64,000 nucleotides of DNA, taken from assembly GCA_964603725.1 (NCBI GenBank), contig CAZRWW010000001.1:62001-126000 (forward strand), given 5' to 3'. Position numbers and translations under genes: made by a program. The notes under the pieces were generated by a model. The model was not told where the DNA came from, ran no database searches, and saw only the letters and a program-made list of their open reading frames with translations. The DNA is from CAZDKK01 sp964603725 (lineage in GTDB: Bacteria; Eisenbacteria; RBG-16-71-46; CAIMUX01; WJJG01). Position 1 is the first letter of the stretch. Each line of letters opens with the position of its first letter. Shown piece by piece: positions 61,430 through 64,000 of the stretch.

Positions 61430-63667
61430 ATGAACGAGCGCATGCACAGCAACGGCTCGAGCGCCGCGTCCGCGCGGGCGGACCAGGCGGCCCCCTTCCG
61501 GCTGGGCGAATGGGCCGTCCACCCGGCGCTGAATCGCGTCGCCCTGGGAGACACCTGGGTCCAGGTCGAGCCGCGCGTGATGCACGTTCTGGCGTGCCTG
61601 GCCAGCCGGCCCGGGGAGGTCTTCTCGCGCGAGAGACTGCTGGCGATCGTCTGGAACGACCTGGTGGTCTGCGAGGAGGCGCTCACGCGGACGATCTCGG
61701 AGCTGCGCCGCATCTTCCACGACGATCCGCGCACGCCGCGGTTCATCGAGACCATCCGCAAGGGCGGGTATCGCCTGATCGCCCCCGTCTCCCCGCTGAT
61801 CGAGCCGGCGCCACCGGCGCGCGGCAACCTGCCGCCGGTCGAGCCGGGGCAGTCGCGGCCCGCGGGCAGCGGTGCCCCGCTCGCCGCTCGCGAGCTCATC
61901 CCGGACGCATCGGCCCCGGCCCGCGATGTCCGACGCCGGCCGCCCGCGCGCCTGAGGATGGTTGTCTACGCGGTCATGGTCGTGCTGACCGTAGCGGCGG
62001 GAACCCTCGCCGCCCAGCGGCTGCGCTCTCGGACCGCGGGGCCGAGCACGCTGGACGGCGTGCCCTTCACGACCTATCCGGGAGCCGAACGATTCCCGGC
62101 GCTGTCGCCCGACGGCACGCAGGTAGCCTTCGCCTGGAACGGCGGCCAGGACGGCCGGTTTTCGATCTACGTCAAGCAGAGCAACACCGAATCGCCGCTG
62201 CGCCTCACGAACGGCGCCACAGATGACAGCCATCCGGCCTGGTCCCCGGACGGCAGCGCCATTGCCTTCATCCGCCGCGACACCCAGGGCTACGGCATCT
62301 ACACCGTGCCGTCGATCGGCGGCGTGCCGCGGCGGTTGATCCCGCTCGCCGCGGAGCCGCGCGGCCTGGACTGGTCGCCGGACGGCGCCTGGGTCGCCGT
62401 CGGGGACGCGCCCGCGGCGGGGCGGGCCGCGGGGATCACGCTGCTCGCACTGGAGTCTCTGGAAACTCGCCGAATCACCGACCCGCCGGCGCACTTCGGC
62501 GGCGATGGGCTGCCGGCCTTCTCACCCGACGGACGGTCGCTCGCCTTCTCGCGCGTCGACGCCGCCGGCATGAGTCGCTTGTACATCGTCGCGACCGGCG
62601 GGGGCGAGCCGAGGCCCTTGACGCCCGCGCAGGAGGCGATCAGCGGTGTCGACTGGACGGCGGACGGCCGCGCGATCATCTTCGCGGCGACGTCGAACGG
62701 CAGCTGCACACTGGCGCGTCTGGCCCTCCGGTCCGGCACCCTCACGCGCTTGATCACCAGGGGCGCGGAGGCGCGGTGCCCGTCGCTCTCGGCAGCGAGC
62801 GGCCGGCTGGTCTACGAGGAGGCGTCGCAGCGCGCGGACGTCTACCGGGTCGAGCTCGATGCGGCGCGCCGCCCCGGCCCGCCGCGGCCGCTGATCGCAT
62901 CGACGCGGGCGGACGCGGACGCGCACTTCTCGCCGGACGGGTCCCGGCTGGCTTTCCTGTCCGATCGCGCCGGCTCGCGCGAGGTGTGGATCTGTGACGC
63001 CGGCGGCGGCAATGCGCGCCAGCTCACCCGCCTGGGCGGACCGTGCATGAGCACGCCGTGCTGGTCGCCGGATGGCCGGCGGCTGGCCTTCTCCGCCGCC
63101 GACTCCGGCGGATGCTTCATGATCCACGTGGTCGAGGCCGAGGGAGGGCAGCCCCATCGCCTTCCCGGCGCCGGCGGCCATGAGATCGCCTCGCTCTGGT
63201 CGCGCGACGGGCAGTGGATCTACTTCGACGCGGAGCGCGCGGGCGGCTGGGACATCCGGCGCGTGCGCCCGGACGGCCGCGACGCGGCGACCGTCGTGGC
63301 CGGGGGGCGCCGCGTCATGGCGCAATCGCCCGACGGCGAGCTGATTTACCACCTCGCCCCTGGCGACGGCGGCATTCAGTGCTCGACGCCCGGTGGCGAG
63401 CCGCGCGGGACCCTCGTGGACGGCGCGTCGGCGCAGCCGTGGCGAGCCATTGCGCTCGGCCCCGGCGGCGCCTACTTCACGCGGCCGAGCGGCGCCGGTT
63501 GTCTGCTCGGGTTCTGTGATTTCCAAACCGGACGAATGGACTCGCTCCTGCAGTTGCCCCCGCTCTGTGGCGCGCACCTCTCGCTCTCGCCGGATGGCCG
63601 GACGCTCATCTACGACCAGATCGATCAGGTGGCCGGCGACCTGATGCTGGTCGAGGGCCTTCGCTGA
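61430..63667 (+). CDS. CadC-like membrane transcription regulator with TolB-type propeller
   Basis: The 745-residue protein has an N-terminal OmpR/CadC-type winged helix (about 22-115: 'WVQVEPRVMHVLACLASRPGEVFSRERLL', 'ALTRTISELRRIF', 'FIETIRKGGYRLIAPV'), a linker, one transmembrane helix (about 177-197, MVVYAVMVVLTVAAGTLAA) and an extracytoplasmic beta-propeller of PD40/TolB repeats with recurring FSPDG(R/S) and WSPDG motifs. DNA binding on the inside and a propeller outside suggest direct one-component signalling across the membrane. The gene follows a secreted FlgD-tagged protein by 96 bases, a possible target or partner. Confidence 0.9.
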   Translation: MNERMHSNGSSAASARADQAAPFRLGEWAVHPALNRVALGDTWVQVEPRVMHVLACLASRPGEVFSRERLLAIVWNDLVVCEEALTRTISELRRIFHDDPRTPRFIETIRKGGYRLIAPVSPLIEPAPPARGNLPPVEPGQSRPAGSGAPLAARELIPDASAPARDVRRRPPARLRMVVYAVMVVLTVAAGTLAAQRLRSRTAGPSTLDGVPFTTYPGAERFPALSPDGTQVAFAWNGGQDGRFSIYVKQSNTESPLRLTNGATDDSHPAWSPDGSAIAFIRRDTQGYGIYTVPSIGGVPRRLIPLAAEPRGLDWSPDGAWVAVGDAPAAGRAAGITLLALESLETRRITDPPAHFGGDGLPAFSPDGRSLAFSRVDAAGMSRLYIVATGGGEPRPLTPAQEAISGVDWTADGRAIIFAATSNGSCTLARLALRSGTLTRLITRGAEARCPSLSAASGRLVYEEASQRADVYRVELDAARRPGPPRPLIASTRADADAHFSPDGSRLAFLSDRAGSREVWICDAGGGNARQLTRLGGPCMSTPCWSPDGRRLAFSAADSGGCFMIHVVEAEGGQPHRLPGAGGHEIASLWSRDGQWIYFDAERAGGWDIRRVRPDGRDAATVVAGGRRVMAQSPDGELIYHLAPGDGGIQCSTPGGEPRGTLVDGASAQPWRAIALGPGGAYFTRPSGAGCLLGFCDFQTGRMDSLLQLPPLCGAHLSLSPDGRTLIYDQIDQVAGDLMLVEGLR

Positions 63668-63742
63668 GCAGGGATGCCCCGCGGCGCGACGATGCGGCGC
63701 TCGCCGGCCGGGCATGCCCGCGGCGCGAGCGCCGCGCGGGAT

Positions 63743-64000
63743 TCAGGGCTTGCGATCGGGCAGCAGCCCCAGCTCCGCCAGAGCCGCGCGCGCGAGCGCG
63801 TGGCGCCGGCTCATGACCTGCTCGAAGGTCGGGCTGTCAAAGTTGAGCGCGTAGAAGTAGACCTCCGCATCACGCTCCACGTAGCCCACGAGCCACCCGA
63901 CGAAGCTTCCATCCGGCTGGCGGCCCGTCCCGCTCTTCCCGCTCAGCCGATAGCCCTCCCCCTCCTCGAGCACGATCAGGCGCTTGACGAGGTCGGTGGC
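63743..64000 (-). CDS. C-terminal part of a class D beta-lactamase-like / penicillin-binding protein
   Basis: Eighty-five codons are visible; the gene continues past the right edge. The text 'YRLSGKSGTG', the third active-site motif K(S/T)G of serine beta-lactamases and transpeptidases, is followed by 'GSFVGWLVGYVERDAEVYFYALNF', the spacing and content typical of class D (OXA) enzymes (KTG...GWFVGY). The tail ends at TAG 63743-63745. The S-x-x-K and S-x-V motifs lie outside the window, so activity cannot be judged. A BlaR-type sensor domain is the main alternative. Confidence 0.75.
   Translation of the reverse strand, partial: ATDLVKRLIVLEEGEGYRLSGKSGTGRQPDGSFVGWLVGYVERDAEVYFYALNFDSPTFEQVMSRRHALARAALAELGLLPDRKP

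Noticed and set aside
57284..62494. A very long open frame of about 1736 codons on the minus strand
   Set aside because: It is antisense to three well-supported genes (glycosyltransferase, FlgD-tagged protein, CadC-like regulator), is extremely rich in Arg, Pro and Ala, and shows no domain. Long antisense frames are expected at this G+C content.

Overview
The window is about two-thirds G+C and carries roughly 43 protein genes on both strands. No rRNA, tRNA, CRISPR array, insertion sequence or phage gene was seen. Secreted proteins with lamin-tail, fibronectin III or beta-helix modules, C-terminal FlgD-type Ig domains ('NP(F/Y)...GxxVxxL...W(D/R)GxDxxGxxVxxGIY'), high G+C and a pyruvate:ferredoxin oxidoreductase suggest a free-living Gram-negative bacterium of the FCB group, such as Candidatus Eisenbacteria. 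That assignment is inference from protein style; no marker gene is present.

Layout. 1-5 kb: tail of a small membrane protein, a lamin-tail surface protein and a subtilisin, the last two with FlgD-like C-termini. 5-7.6 kb: a secreted Cache (PDC) protein followed by a chemoreceptor. 7.6-8.7 kb (-): MutY. 9-16.7 kb: pyruvate:ferredoxin oxidoreductase, a dihydroorotate-dehydrogenase-like protein, an S9 peptidase and a helical-repeat protein in one direction. 16.9-19 kb: FKBP isomerase and an MFS exporter. 19-23.9 kb: a TPR-CHAT caspase-like lipoprotein divergent from a sigma factor and its probable zinc-finger/TPR anti-sigma factor. 24-27.4 kb (-): three tandem paralogues of a secreted protein, each with its own leader hairpin and terminator. 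27.6-33.5 kb: alpha-glucan phosphorylase, an FN3/beta-helix lipoprotein and a membrane-anchored SGNH-like protein without catalytic residues. 33.8-40.7 kb: MttB-like protein, metallophosphoesterase, solitary DNA methyltransferase, SLC13 permease, FMN reductase and M24 peptidase. 40.7-50.9 kb: second chemoreceptor, scramblase-like protein, DUF502 protein, superoxide dismutase, small membrane protein, D-threonine-aldolase-like enzyme, beta-barrel protein, alkaline-phosphatase-superfamily protein and an aldehyde-dehydrogenase homologue lacking its catalytic Cys. 51-56 kb: TIGR01777 epimerase, C_GCAxxG_C_C protein, NlpC/P60 lipoprotein, alpha/beta hydrolase, ferredoxin-fused aldo/keto reductase. 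56.2-64 kb: a secreted Cys-rich protein, a GT39-like glycosyltransferase, a large FlgD-tagged secreted protein, a CadC-like regulator with a TolB-type propeller, and the end of a class D beta-lactamase-like gene.

Most interesting points: (1) the CHAT protease / sigma / anti-sigma cassette, which looks like a proteolysis-controlled transcription switch; (2) a shared C-terminal tag, S-x-W-G-x-V-K-A-L-(F/Y), on four secreted proteins at two loci; (3) a conserved leader hairpin about 130 nt upstream of each tandem paralogue; (4) short perfect or near-perfect tandem repeats (8, 15, 18, 21, 24, 30, 36, 38, 39 bp) recurring mostly at gene 5' ends; (5) the ALDH homologue with Cys->Ser and Asn->Asp changes at its two key catalytic positions.
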